Source: Oscillospiraceae bacterium
Lineage (GTDB): Bacteria; Bacillota; Clostridia; Oscillospirales; Oscillospiraceae
Reading direction: 5' to 3'
Assembly: GCA_022846075.1 (NCBI GenBank)
Contig: AP025582.1
Span: 558,001 to 622,000 of the forward strand
Length of the DNA: 64,000 nt
Below, piece after piece: positions 51,317-58,585 of this stretch. A program made the position numbers and the translations under genes. The notes under the pieces were generated by a model that saw only the letters and a list, made by a program, of their open reading frames with translations, made no database searches and was not told where the DNA came from. How positions within the stretch are numbered: the stretch's first letter is position 1; each line of letters starts with the position of its first letter.

Positions 51317-51808
51317 TCACAGACCATCCTCTTTTTCTTTCATTGCTCTGTCAATAGCTTCATTTATAAATTTATTAGTGCTTACACCTTTGCTTTTAGC
51401 ATAATCAGCTATGGCTTGACGCTTCCCCTTTGGTACAATCAAATCGATGCGGTCGTATGCCTTTTTATTGTACCTAGCCGTAGCTTCTTTTTGAGCCTGC
51501 CCTGCTACACCACCAACACGCACACCACTTACTGCATGCCCTAGGATGTCGGTGGATAAGTCAATCACAGCATTCCTAGCAGTTGCAAAAGAACAACGAA
51601 AATACTCGTTGCCTTGGACAAGATACTCACACAGACGGACATGAGCCGCTAGTTCGATTTCCTTTGCAAATTCTTCAGCATCAACGGCCCATGTACGTAC
51701 AGCCTTAATTCCGTTAGCTTTTTGGATTTCTCGAAGGCGCTGGAGTGGGTGAATGGAAACACCCACTTTCACCATATCCCCAAAATCGAACACGTAGACA
51801 TAGCTCAT
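51317..51808 (-). CDS. GIY-YIG-like (MUG113/T5orf172 type) domain fused to ribbon-helix-helix
   Basis: A 163-residue protein. Residues 1-92 (YVYVFDFGDMVKVGVSIHPL ... GNEYFRCSFATARNAVIDL) are homologous to the N-terminal domain of the 28766 protein, with Arg in LQRLREIQ and Glu in GNEYF. Residues 105-163 (QKEATARYNKKAYDRIDLIV ... STNKFINEAIDRAMKEKE) are an Arc-like RHH, nearly the same as the protein at 52615. So one nuclease-like module is joined to different DNA-binding modules in one phage. It ends an antisense three-gene unit. Confidence 0.78.
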   Translation of the reverse strand: MSYVYVFDFGDMVKVGVSIHPLQRLREIQKANGIKAVRTWAVDAEEFAKEIELAAHVRLCEYLVQGNEYFRCSFATARNAVIDLSTDILGHAVSGVRVGGVAGQAQKEATARYNKKAYDRIDLIVPKGKRQAIADYAKSKGVSTNKFINEAIDRAMKEKEDGL

Positions 51809-52005
51809 GTCCTGCCCTCTGCCTTTGCCGCCCGATAGCCTTTGGCACGGCCATATTGAAAGGCCAGTGCAACAGCGTCCACGCCATCCATGCTTTCGGC
51901 TAAAGCTACCATGTCTACAAATGACACACTGTACCGTTCGGAGACGAGCGGTGTGTTGTCAATATACCGTTGAATTTTCTTGACTTCCTTTGCTGCTTCG
52001 GTCAA
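51805..52005 (-). CDS. Accessory protein between HTH and GIY-YIG/RHH genes
   Basis: 66 residues (TEAAKEVKKIQRYIDNTPLV ... ALAFQYGRAKGYRAAKAEGR), helical. Overlaps both neighbours by four bases, so the three genes 52220-51317 are translationally coupled. Function unknown. Confidence 0.65.
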   Translation of the reverse strand: MTEAAKEVKKIQRYIDNTPLVSERYSVSFVDMVALAESMDGVDAVALAFQYGRAKGYRAAKAEGRT

Positions 52006-52220
52006 TCCTCTCCACCCCTCTCAATCCCGGCCAGAGTGCCGGTGGCGGACAGAATTTCAAAACGGGTAAGATCCTCCGGGCGGAACACGTAAGGCCCATG
52101 GCGGCCCCCGCCGAGGTTGATGGCCGTAAGGCGGCCTTTCCGTACCCAACGGTTGATGGTCGCAATGCCCCGGTGGTAACGTTCAGCCACCTGCTCGGTG
52201 GTGTAGGTGTAGTTTTCCAT
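52002..52220 (-). CDS. HTH protein, paralogue of 18601 product
   Basis: A 72-residue DNA-binding protein (YTTEQVAERYHRGIATINRW, VRKGRLTAINLGGGRHGPYVF) of the excisionase/MerR-like type, clearly related to 18601-18819. First gene of the antisense unit with the GIY-YIG/RHH protein. It might act as excisionase or as local regulator. Confidence 0.8.
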   Translation of the reverse strand: MENYTYTTEQVAERYHRGIATINRWVRKGRLTAINLGGGRHGPYVFRPEDLTRFEILSATGTLAGIERGGED

Positions 52221-52350
52221 AGTGAAACCTCCATCAAAATAATCTTGTTGAAGGTTCCCAACTGTGATAGAATAGATTTATCCAGTAGGGAAACCTCTGG
52301 TGGGCAGGACACTCGTTATTCTCTTGGTCGGGAGAACGGGTGCCCTGTTT

Positions 52351-52524
52351 TTATTTGCCGAGTTCTTCATCAATTTTTCTGTTAAGCCAGTCGGCCTTTG
52401 TCTCGCTTTTCTTGCTCAGCATTTCCTCGAACCGTTCCATTTTCTCACGGTCTACCTCAACGGTAAACGATTTGAATTTGGAGCGCCGATTTTTGAAGTA
52501 CTCGGCTCTGCTCTCTGGAGACAA
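52351..52524 (-). CDS. Ribbon-helix-helix protein (57 residues)
   Basis: Begins at TTG 52524, 6 bases after AAGGAGGTG. The sequence SKFKSFTVEVDREKMERFEE and MLSKKSETKADWLNRKIDEE has the beta-strand-plus-two-helix plan of Arc/CopG-type repressors. Its own promoter is overlapped by GTTGC-N2-GCAAC repeats, which suggests autoregulation. Too short to be seen by a 60-codon cutoff. Confidence 0.7.
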   Translation of the reverse strand: MSPESRAEYFKNRRSKFKSFTVEVDREKMERFEEMLSKKSETKADWLNRKIDEELGK

Positions 52525-52538
52525 CCTCTCACCTCCTT

Positions 52539-52579
52539 GTTACGGGCAACATTATATCGTGTTGCGGGCAACAAGTCAA
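52539..52579 (-). promoter_or_regulatory. Promoter with paired GTTGC-N2-GCAAC operators
   Basis: Minus-strand promoter TTGACT (plus 52574-52579), 17-bp spacer, TATAAT (plus 52551-52556). One operator, plus-strand GTTGCGGGCAAC (52561-52572), lies in the spacer; a second, GTTACGGGCAAC (52539-52550), abuts the -10 box. They are 22 bp apart, two helical turns, and face the RHH gene. A third copy is at 51277. Confidence 0.75.
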
Positions 52580-52614
52580 GCAAATATTTAGGCGCACCAT
52601 TTTGAGGTGCGCCT

Positions 52615-52794
52615 CTACTTTTTCATTTCATTGTTAATCAAATCAACTATGAACCGATTCACACTTTTATTTAGTCTGTCAGCATAGGCTACAATCTCTT
52701 TTTTCCGGCCCTTCTTGACTTTGATTTCAATGCGGTCATAGGCTTTTTTATTATATCTGGCAGTCGCCTCTTTTTGGGCATCTGAATAAGCCAT
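52615..52794 (-). CDS. Arc-like ribbon-helix-helix protein (59 residues)
   Basis: MAYSDAQKEATARYNKKAYD then RIEIKVKKGRKKEIVAYADR, LNKSVNRFIVDLINNEMKK: a small Arc-type repressor almost identical in its first part to the C-terminal domain of the 51317 protein. The AAGGGGTTG tract lies before the ATG. A perfect 13-bp inverted repeat lies upstream (52831-52867) and is a candidate operator. Confidence 0.72.
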   Translation of the reverse strand: MAYSDAQKEATARYNKKAYDRIEIKVKKGRKKEIVAYADRLNKSVNRFIVDLINNEMKK

Positions 52795-52830
52795 ACAAAC
52801 AACCCCTTGACAGTATGGCTCATTATACCG

Positions 52831-52867
52831 TATACTATCGACAGATAGGTATAATGTCGATAGTATA
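52831..52867. promoter_or_regulatory. Perfect 13-bp inverted repeat upstream of Arc-like gene
   Basis: tatactatcgaca (52831-52843) and tgtcgatagtata (52855-52867) with an 11-base centre containing a TATAAT (52850-52855). On the plus strand TTGACA (52807-52812) with TATACT (52831-52836) at 18 bp could drive the lipoprotein gene. The repeat may be the operator shared by the divergent RHH and lipoprotein genes. Confidence 0.6.
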
Positions 52868-52984
52868 AATAATTAAAAGCGATTTATTTCTATACTTTTT
52901 GCTTAGCCAAATTCATACTTCCGTCAGGTTTCCCCATAATTCGCCCCTTCTAGTGGGCTACCATTATCTGAAAGGAGGGATTGT

Positions 52985-53815
52985 ATGAGGAAAAACACAT
53001 TGCTCTGCGCCGGGACAATGCTTTGCCTTATTGGGGTTCTTACGGGATGCCAGCCTAGTGCGCAACAATCGCCCGATGTGACCAAAGAAATCAAAGAAGC
53101 CATTCTCTCCCAGGTTGACTGGACCGAAGATGACGGGTTGAAATATGTACTAGTAAGCGAAGTGGAAGACGGTATGGATATTTCCGTTTCCTTCGGCGAA
53201 CCTTTTAATGCAGCCGACTTTGGTACGTGTGCGGCTGACTTTGTTGACGCTACCAAAAGCGCGTTTGATGGCCGGAAGGAAGTAGTTTCTCACTTCAGCG
53301 TTAATTACATGATTGAAGAAGATTTGGTCTTTATTTGGAGTTCCAGCGACCTTTCAAGCGGTCTGTTGTTTGACTATCGTAAAGATCCCCCCGCTGGCGT
53401 TTCGACAAAGCTATCCGATTTAAAGAATAAGGGCGTTGACGGTATCACAACCTCAAAATTTGATAATTATATCAAAGACAACAACGTCACTTTGACCGCC
53501 AGCGACGTTCAGTACAACATGAGCAATAATGTAGGCAACAAGTTTTCTCTTGTCGGTACGGCAACACTTTCCGACTATTATAACTACGGATTCAGTTCTA
53601 GCATTGAAAGCACTTATTTCTGTATGCGTGTCGCACCAGTAAACGGTTCCTATACTGACGGCTGGTACATCTACTGTCACCGAGACAGCTTCGGTAAACT
53701 CTTTGATGACTTACAATCCGGTTCAGTAACAGTGAGCACCGTCTGCCAAATTCCGTCTTCTCGTTATAAAAGCGGTCAAGGCAACATGGCTCAACTTGAG
53801 TACGTCGTATGGTAA
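52985..53815 (+). CDS. Prophage-encoded lipoprotein
   Basis: A 276-residue secreted protein with a lipobox (CLIGVLTGCQPS, Cys22). The mature part has two related-looking beta-rich halves but no recognised domain. AAAGGAGGGATTGT precedes the ATG. It is separated from the lytic genes, has its own terminator and reads opposite to its neighbours, the pattern of a lysogenic-conversion gene. It could block superinfection at the cell surface or change adhesion (inference). Confidence 0.75.
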   Translation: MRKNTLLCAGTMLCLIGVLTGCQPSAQQSPDVTKEIKEAILSQVDWTEDDGLKYVLVSEVEDGMDISVSFGEPFNAADFGTCAADFVDATKSAFDGRKEVVSHFSVNYMIEEDLVFIWSSSDLSSGLLFDYRKDPPAGVSTKLSDLKNKGVDGITTSKFDNYIKDNNVTLTASDVQYNMSNNVGNKFSLVGTATLSDYYNYGFSSSIESTYFCMRVAPVNGSYTDGWYIYCHRDSFGKLFDDLQSGSVTVSTVCQIPSSRYKSGQGNMAQLEYVVW

Positions 53816-53818
53816 AAA

Positions 53819-53847
53819 CCGGGCGGAGGCCTGTAACCCCCGCCCGG
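53819..53847 (+). terminator. Terminator after the prophage lipoprotein
   Basis: The stem ccgggcgg / ccgcccgg just after the stop codon, followed by CTTGTATAAACTTGTTTT; A-run before it on the plus strand also allows termination of the convergent gene. Confidence 0.65.
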
Positions 53848-53876
53848 CTTGTATAAACTTGTTTTAGATGCGAAAA

Positions 53877-54104
53877 CTACTCCAGCATGTCCAATACAGC
53901 GTCCTTCAGGTGGATGGGCGAGAGCTGATGCTTGTTGAACGCTTGGACCATGCGAAGCGCCAGATTGCCGTCTGGCGTCACGTCCCGGAGAACAGCCACC
54001 GGTGGGCGATAAAGCTCCCGGTATGCCACAAGGTCACAGCTGTGGTATGCGCCGATCTCCGGGGCGTATTTTTTTCGTTGAAATAAAATATAGGTGATAC
54101 ACAT
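53877..54104 (-). CDS. DUF6514-like small protein
   Basis: 75 residues from MCITYILFQRKKYAPEIGAY; the C-terminal AVLRDVTPDGNLALRMVQAF and LSPIHLKDAVLDMLE match the DUF6514 pattern common in Clostridia. Function unknown. AAAGGAGGTTTGATAATA upstream. It is the last prophage gene before attR. Confidence 0.65.
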   Translation of the reverse strand: MCITYILFQRKKYAPEIGAYHSCDLVAYRELYRPPVAVLRDVTPDGNLALRMVQAFNKHQLSPIHLKDAVLDMLE

Positions 54105-54248
54105 TATTATCAAACCTCCTTTCGTTGGTCCTGGATGACCTGTCAAGGAGGCCCACGGCAACCGGCCTTATACCCAAATACATACCCAAATTTTTTGCTT
54201 AGAATCTTAAAATATGATTTGCTGTTGCTTGTTATAAAGCACATAAAA

Positions 54249-54280
54249 AATCCCCTGTACCGATTGCGGTACAGGGGATT
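54249..54280 (-). terminator. Phage-supplied terminator of tRNA-Tyr
   Basis: The 13-bp stem aatcccctgtacc / ggtacaggggatt lies 7 bases beyond the tRNA CCA end on the phage side, followed in the minus direction by TTTTTTAT. It replaces the host terminator now found at 14394, showing that attP carries both the tRNA 3' end and a terminator. Confidence 0.85.
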
Positions 54281-54287
54281 TCCCTTG

Positions 54288-54341
54288 TGGTGGAGGAGGG
54301 TGGATTCGAACCACCGAAGCGATACGCAACAGATTTACAGT
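54288..54341. repeat. attR: 54-bp prophage attachment repeat
   Basis: Perfect copy of 14425-14478, covering the 3' part of the functional tRNA-Tyr gene. Recombination with attL would restore a host tRNA-Tyr without loss of sequence. Confidence 0.95.
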
Positions 54342-54372
54342 CTGCCCCATTTGGCCACTCTGGAACTCCTCC
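54288..54372 (-). tRNA. tRNA-Tyr (GTA)
   Basis: 85 nt including encoded CCA. Acceptor GGAGGAG/CTCCTCC, anticodon GTA in ACTGTAAATC, a long variable arm (TGCGTATCGCTTC) as expected of class II tRNA-Tyr, and T-loop GGTTCGAATCC. The 5' part is host DNA, the 3' 54 bases come from the phage attP after integration. Confidence 0.95.
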
Positions 54373-54513
54373 ATATTCAGTTGCGCACCCCATGGCCTTA
54401 AGGCGGGGCCCCCGGAAAGCCGCGAAGCGGCTTTTTGGGGAAAGGAGGGACAGCGGAGCGAGTGAGCAACCGGCCAAGGCCGGTTGCGAAGGATGCGCAG
54501 CTTGTCCCGACGC

Positions 54514-54589
54514 TGGAGCTGGTGGACGGACTTGAACCCCCGACCTGCTGATTACAAATCAGCTGCTCTACCAACTGAGCTACACCAGC
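54514..54589 (-). tRNA. tRNA-Thr (TGT)
   Basis: 76 nt with encoded CCA. Acceptor GCTGGTG/CACCAGC, D-arm AGCTCAGTTGGTAGAGC, anticodon TGT in GATTTGTAATC, T-arm GGGGGTTCAAGTCC. About 140 bases upstream of tRNA-Tyr and probably cotranscribed with it. The spacer (54373-54513) holds short GC-rich palindromes but no gene. Confidence 0.95.
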
Positions 54590-54633
54590 GGATCATCCAA
54601 CAGCGAATGTCATTTTAGCAGATACTTGGGAGG

Positions 54634-54837
54634 TTGTCAAGAAAAAGTTGTACGTTTTTGAAAAGAGGGAGCGGGACGGAAAAAAGAGGCGTCAAACCCC
54701 CGCTGCGGGACCCCCAGAGGGACGCGCCCACGGCCTGGTGCCGCCGGTGCCGGGGGGAGATCTACCAAGGGGTGGGGCCCCTGTGCCCGGCCTGCCGGGC
54801 GGAGGAGACAGGCAAGGAGGATGGAGAACAGGCATGA
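54634..54837 (+). CDS. Small zinc-ribbon protein before sigma-like cassette
   Basis: Up to 67 residues; the C-terminal half RDAPTAWCRRCRGEIYQGVG, PLCPACRAEE has two CxxC pairs of a zinc ribbon like those of small phage proteins. The TTG at 54634 abuts GGGAGG, so the true start may be further in (TTG 54658 or a CTG). It overlaps the next gene by four bases. Confidence 0.5.
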   Translation: MSRKSCTFLKRGSGTEKRGVKPPLRDPQRDAPTAWCRRCRGEIYQGVGPLCPACRAEETGKEDGEQA

Positions 54838-55061
54838 CATTGGCGGAGTTGGCGGTGAGCTACCGCGACCAGGCCGACGCCCTGCGCCACCGCATCCAGC
54901 TGGTGGAGGAGCTGCCGGCGCGGGACGCGGAGGAGCGGCTTTTGAAGGCGGAGCGGCTGCGGGTCCTGGAGGCCATGCGCCGGGACGTGCGGGACGTGGC
55001 GGTGATCTGCGAGCGATATTACGAGAGGGGGTACCGGAGAAATGAGCGGTACACGATATAG
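54834..55061 (+). CDS. Small helical partner of sigma-like protein (chromosomal copy)
   Basis: 75 residues (TLAELAVSYRDQADALRHRI ... DVAVICERYYERGYRRNERY), closely related to the prophage protein at 45255. AAGGAGGATGGAGAACAGGC precedes the ATG. Overlaps the sigma-like gene by 20 bp, exactly as the prophage pair does. Confidence 0.75.
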   Translation: MTLAELAVSYRDQADALRHRIQLVEELPARDAEERLLKAERLRVLEAMRRDVRDVAVICERYYERGYRRNERYTI

Positions 55062-55368
55062 GAGAGGCGGCCTCTACGCCGCCGATATGGCCCGGTATGC
55101 CCGGATGCTGTCGGAGGAGAACACCAACAGCGAGGAGCTGAGCCGGGTGAAGCTGGCCCTGTGGCGGGCCCTCCACGAGGACATCACGGAAAAGCAGCGC
55201 AATTACCTGCTCCTCTACTACGGCGAGGGGCTGAACATGAACCAGATCGGCTCCCGGATGGGGGTGGACAAGTCCACCGTCTCCCGCACCATCAAGCGGG
55301 GGGAGGCCCGGCTGCGGCGGTGCCTCAGGTACGGGGCGAAGCGGTTTCTCCTGGATGAGGAGCCGTGA
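55042..55368 (+). CDS. Sigma-70 region 4-like protein (chromosomal copy)
   Basis: 108 residues; MSGTRYRRGGLYAADMARYA and the HTH GEGLNMNQIGSRMGVDKSTV are nearly the same as in the prophage protein at 45726. The 3' end overlaps the convergent MATE gene by 44 bp. It lies 0.7 kb outside attR, so it may be a remnant of an older prophage or the source of the prophage copy. Confidence 0.8.
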   Translation: MSGTRYRRGGLYAADMARYARMLSEENTNSEELSRVKLALWRALHEDITEKQRNYLLLYYGEGLNMNQIGSRMGVDKSTVSRTIKRGEARLRRCLRYGAKRFLLDEEP

Positions 55369-56737
55369 ACTCCCGGCGGAGCTGCTCCAGGTAGCGGGTG
55401 AAAACGATCTGGGTGATGATGACGGTGAACACGTTGGCCACAGGCTCGGCCAGGATGACGCCGTCCACCCCCAGAAAGAGGGGGAGGAGGAAGGCCAGGG
55501 GGAGCAGCAGGAGGATCTTGCGGAGGATGCCGAAGAAGAAGGAGAGCTTGGCGTTGCCCATGGCGATGAAGGAGTGCTGGTTCACCATCTGGAGCCCCAG
55601 CAGGAAGATGGTGCAGAAGAAAAGCCGGGTGAGCCGGGCGGAGAGGTCCGTCAGGGCCGGGTCGTCGTTGAAGATGGCGCACAGGGGGCCGGGGAAAAGT
55701 TCAAAGCAGGCCCACATCAGCGTGGCGCAGGTGATGGAAAAGACCCGGGCCCACCGGACCGTCTCCCGCAGCCGCGGGTAATCCCGAGCGCCGCAGCAGT
55801 AGCCGATGATGGGCTGGGCCCCCCGGACGATGCCCTTGAGTGGCATGAAAAAGACGGCCAGCAGGCTGTTGATGATGGTCATGGAGCCGATGTAGAGGTC
55901 GCTGACGGCGGTGGAGCCGCCCCACCGGCGCAGCAGGAGGTTGATGACGATCTGGACCACGCTCTCGTTGATCTCGAAGATGAAGGTGGACACACCCAGC
56001 TTGCAGATCTCAACCGTGGTTTTCCAGGACACCCGGAGGTCGGTGGGCCGCAGGCGGACCATCAGCCGCTTGGAGAAGAAGAGGAGCCACAGGACCCACA
56101 GGGCGGACAAAGCCTGGGAGATAAGGGTGGCCAGGGCGGCCCCGGCGATACCCAGGTCCAGGACGTAGATAAAGATGGGGTCCAAAATCAGGTTCACCGC
56201 CGCCCCCAGCACCACCGTCACCGTGCCCACGCCGGTGCGGCCCTGGGCGTTCAGGAAGGCGTTCATCCCCAGGGAGATCATGACGAACACCGAGCCCAGC
56301 ACATAGACCCCCAGGTAGTCGGCGGCGTAGGGCAGGGTGTTGGCCTCCGCCCCGAAGAGAGTGAGGATGGGCACCCGGAGAAACCAGAACAGCCCCGTCA
56401 GCACCGTGCCGATGGCCAGCAGCAGGGTGAAGGAACAGCCCTGGAGCCGGGCGGCGGCGGCCTCGTCCCCCTCCCCCAGGCGGATGGACAGCAGGGGGGA
56501 ACCCCCCATGCCGATGAGCATACTGAAGGCGGAGATGATCATGATGACCGGCATGGTGAAGCCCAGACCCGTCAGGGCGTCCACCCCCACCCCGGGCATG
56601 TTGCCGATGAATACCCGGTCCACGATGGAGTACAGGGCGTTCACCAGCTGGGCGGCGATGGCGGGCAGGGACAGCCGCAGCAGCAGCCGGGGCACCGGCG
56701 CCTGGGCCAGCTGCCGGGACATATCGGTTTGAGCCAT
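55325..56737 (-). CDS. MATE-family multidrug efflux transporter
   Basis: A 470-residue protein with about 12 membrane helices and MATE signatures: PAIAAQLVNALYSIVDRVFI, AFLNAQGRTGVGTVTVVLGA, and QPIIGYCCGARDYPRLRETV in the second half. Sodium- or proton-driven drug/metabolite antiport. Start at MAQTDMSRQ (GGGAGAGATCGATCC upstream) gives the usual length; the 95-residue extension upstream is not needed. Confidence 0.92.
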   Translation of the reverse strand: MAQTDMSRQLAQAPVPRLLLRLSLPAIAAQLVNALYSIVDRVFIGNMPGVGVDALTGLGFTMPVIMIISAFSMLIGMGGSPLLSIRLGEGDEAAAARLQGCSFTLLLAIGTVLTGLFWFLRVPILTLFGAEANTLPYAADYLGVYVLGSVFVMISLGMNAFLNAQGRTGVGTVTVVLGAAVNLILDPIFIYVLDLGIAGAALATLISQALSALWVLWLLFFSKRLMVRLRPTDLRVSWKTTVEICKLGVSTFIFEINESVVQIVINLLLRRWGGSTAVSDLYIGSMTIINSLLAVFFMPLKGIVRGAQPIIGYCCGARDYPRLRETVRWARVFSITCATLMWACFELFPGPLCAIFNDDPALTDLSARLTRLFFCTIFLLGLQMVNQHSFIAMGNAKLSFFFGILRKILLLLPLAFLLPLFLGVDGVILAEPVANVFTVIITQIVFTRYLEQLRREFTAPHPGETASPRT

Positions 56738-57222
56738 GGATCGATCTCTCCCTCTCGTTTGAACGGCGTAAGATCCTGTGTCAATATGAGAATCCCGTTG
56801 ACGCCGGGTCAAAAAACTTGTATTCTTTTTCCAAGAAATGCGAAGGCGCGTATCCCGCGGCGAGGTGGGATGCGCGCCTTCTTTTCGATTTGAGACATGC
56901 CCGGAGAAGACGGCGCATATATCATTGGTGACAGCTTGGACAGGACCTCTCCGGCCGGGAAAAGTGCCCCCATTATAAGACAAGACGGCCCGGTTTGCAA
57001 GCGGTACCGGCAAGTTGCACAAGGTGTCTCAAAATGAACTGTTTTTTCTAAACCTATTGGTCAATTTGTAAATTCTGCCTCCTTTCCCTCTGTATAAACT
57101 GCTAGAAATAGTCAAGTTGACTTGAAGACCGTCGAAAAAAATGTATAATCCGTCGTGTAAAGAGAATAGGACGTCTCAAAATGAGACGAAATTCCACGGT
57201 GAGATAGGGAGTATTGACTAAA
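56738..57222. other. Intergenic region between MATE and cysteine desulfidase genes
   Basis: No gene seen. A strong hairpin (56842-56881, gaaggcgcgtatccc / gggatgcgcgccttc) is followed on the plus strand by TTTTCG and lies in what would be the leader of the MATE transcript, so it may be an attenuator or just a terminator for plus-strand RNA. The segment gtctcaaaatga occurs twice (57024 and 57173). Regulatory interpretation is an inference. Confidence 0.5.
57122..57188 (+). promoter_or_regulatory. Promoter and palindromic operator of the cysteine desulfidase gene
   Basis: TTGAAG (57122-57127), 16-bp spacer, TATAAT (57144-57149), followed by the perfect palindrome CGTCTCA-AAA-TGAGACG (57172-57188) just after the expected transcription start. 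A half copy gtctcaaaatga sits about 150 bp upstream. The palindrome looks like a repressor site for cysteine-responsive or related control (inference). Confidence 0.6.
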
Positions 57223-58497
57223 ATGGACCAGAAAGTTTACCAAAACTGCGTCGCCATTCTCAAGGAAGAGCTCGTCCCCGCCCTGGGGTGCACCGAGCCC
57301 ATCGCGGTGGCCTATGCCGCCGCCAGGGCCCGGGAGGCCCTGGGCTGCTTCCCTGAGCGGATGGCCGCCGAGTGCAGCGGCAACATCATCAAGAACGTGA
57401 AGGGGGTCATCGTCCCCACCACGGGCGACCTGCGGGGCATCCGGGCCGCCGCCGTCCTGGGGGCGGTGGGGGGCGCCCCCGACCGGGAGCTGGAGGTCCT
57501 GACCACCGTGAAGCCCTCTGACGTGGAGGAGGTCCGCCGCCTGCTGGCCCAGGGTTTGTGCGAGGAAAAGCTGCTGGACACCCCCGCCAAGCTCCACATC
57601 ATCATCCGCATGTGGGCCGGGGAGCACAGCTCCATGGTGGAGATCATCCACGCCCACGCCAACGTGGTGCGGGTGGAGAAGGACGGCGCGGCCCTGGTGG
57701 ATGTGCCCCACACCGAGGAAGAGGCGGAGGGCGAGGGGGCCGACCGAAGCTGCCTGACCATCGCCAGCATCCTCCAATTTGCCGACGAGGTGAAGAGCGA
57801 GGACGTGAAGGAGCTACTGGACCGCCAGATCGAGTACAACACCGCCATCTCCGCTGCCGGCCTCACCGAGGGCTACGGCGCCCAGGTGGGGCCCACCCTG
57901 CTGAGCCTCTACGGCGACGACGTGAAGGTCCGGGCCCGTGCCGCCGCCGCGGCGGGGAGCGACGCCCGGATGAGCGGCTGCGAGCTGCCCGTGGTCATCA
58001 ACTCCGGCAGCGGCAACCAGGGCATGACGGTCTCCCTGCCCGTCATCGAGTACGCCAAGGAGCTGGGGGCCGGCCGGGAAAAGCTCTACCGGGCCCTGTG
58101 CGTCAGCAACCTGACCGCCATCCACCAGAAATCCAAGATCGGCAAGCTTTCCGCCTACTGCGGGGCTGTCAGCGCCGCCACCGGCGCGGGGGCCGGCATC
58201 TGCTGGCTCTACGGCGGGGGGGAGGCGGAGATCGAGAAGGTCATCGTCAACACCCTGGGCAACGTCTCCGGCATCGTCTGCGACGGCGCCAAGCCCTCCT
58301 GCGCGGCCAAGATCGCCTCCAGCGTGGACGCCGCCATCCTGGCCGTGAGCATGGCCATGCAGGGCCGCTGCTTCCGCCCCGGCGAGGGCATCATCAAGGA
58401 CGGGGTGGAGGCCACGGTGGAGAGCGTGGGCCAGCTTGCCCGGGAGGGCATGCGCCAGACCGACACCGAGATCTTGAAGATCATGGTCTCCGGCTGA
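57223..58497 (+). CDS. L-cysteine desulfidase family protein
   Basis: A 424-residue protein of the UPF0597/CyuA family: VPALGCTEPIAVAYAAARAR with the first iron-sulfur Cys, SGSGNQGMTVSLPVIEYAKE, and Cys-bearing GAKPSCAAKIASSVDAAI. Family members break down L-cysteine to pyruvate, ammonia and sulfide using a [4Fe-4S] cluster. GGGAG is 11 bases before ATG 57223 and too close to TTG 57214. It lies upstream of a branched-chain-type amino-acid transporter. Confidence 0.9.
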   Translation: MDQKVYQNCVAILKEELVPALGCTEPIAVAYAAARAREALGCFPERMAAECSGNIIKNVKGVIVPTTGDLRGIRAAAVLGAVGGAPDRELEVLTTVKPSDVEEVRRLLAQGLCEEKLLDTPAKLHIIIRMWAGEHSSMVEIIHAHANVVRVEKDGAALVDVPHTEEEAEGEGADRSCLTIASILQFADEVKSEDVKELLDRQIEYNTAISAAGLTEGYGAQVGPTLLSLYGDDVKVRARAAAAAGSDARMSGCELPVVINSGSGNQGMTVSLPVIEYAKELGAGREKLYRALCVSNLTAIHQKSKIGKLSAYCGAVSAATGAGAGICWLYGGGEAEIEKVIVNTLGNVSGIVCDGAKPSCAAKIASSVDAAILAVSMAMQGRCFRPGEGIIKDGVEATVESVGQLAREGMRQTDTEILKIMVSG

Positions 58498-58585
58498 GAC
58501 CCCATTGGTTCACTCCGGCATGGTGCCGTCCATGCCTGATTGATAAGCAGCCTTAAGAAACGCGCCACAAAAAATTTGGATCAAG

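Larger units (their letters stand above)
14425..54341. mobile_element. Complete siphovirus prophage integrated in tRNA-Tyr
   Basis: A 39.9-kb element bounded by perfect 54-bp direct repeats, with an integrase at the left end, CI/Cro switch, replication and recombination genes, HK97-type packaging/head genes, long-tail genes including a 1398-residue tape measure, and amidase/holin lysis genes. All essential modules appear present, so the phage is probably inducible or only recently defective; the one broken-looking gene is the HNH gene at 29969. Base composition varies: the antisense accessory genes are visibly AT-richer than the structural genes. Confidence 0.95.

Noticed and set aside
54287-54535. 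ORF across tRNA-Tyr
   Set aside because: Antisense to tRNA-Tyr and its spacer; same spurious peptide type as at attL.
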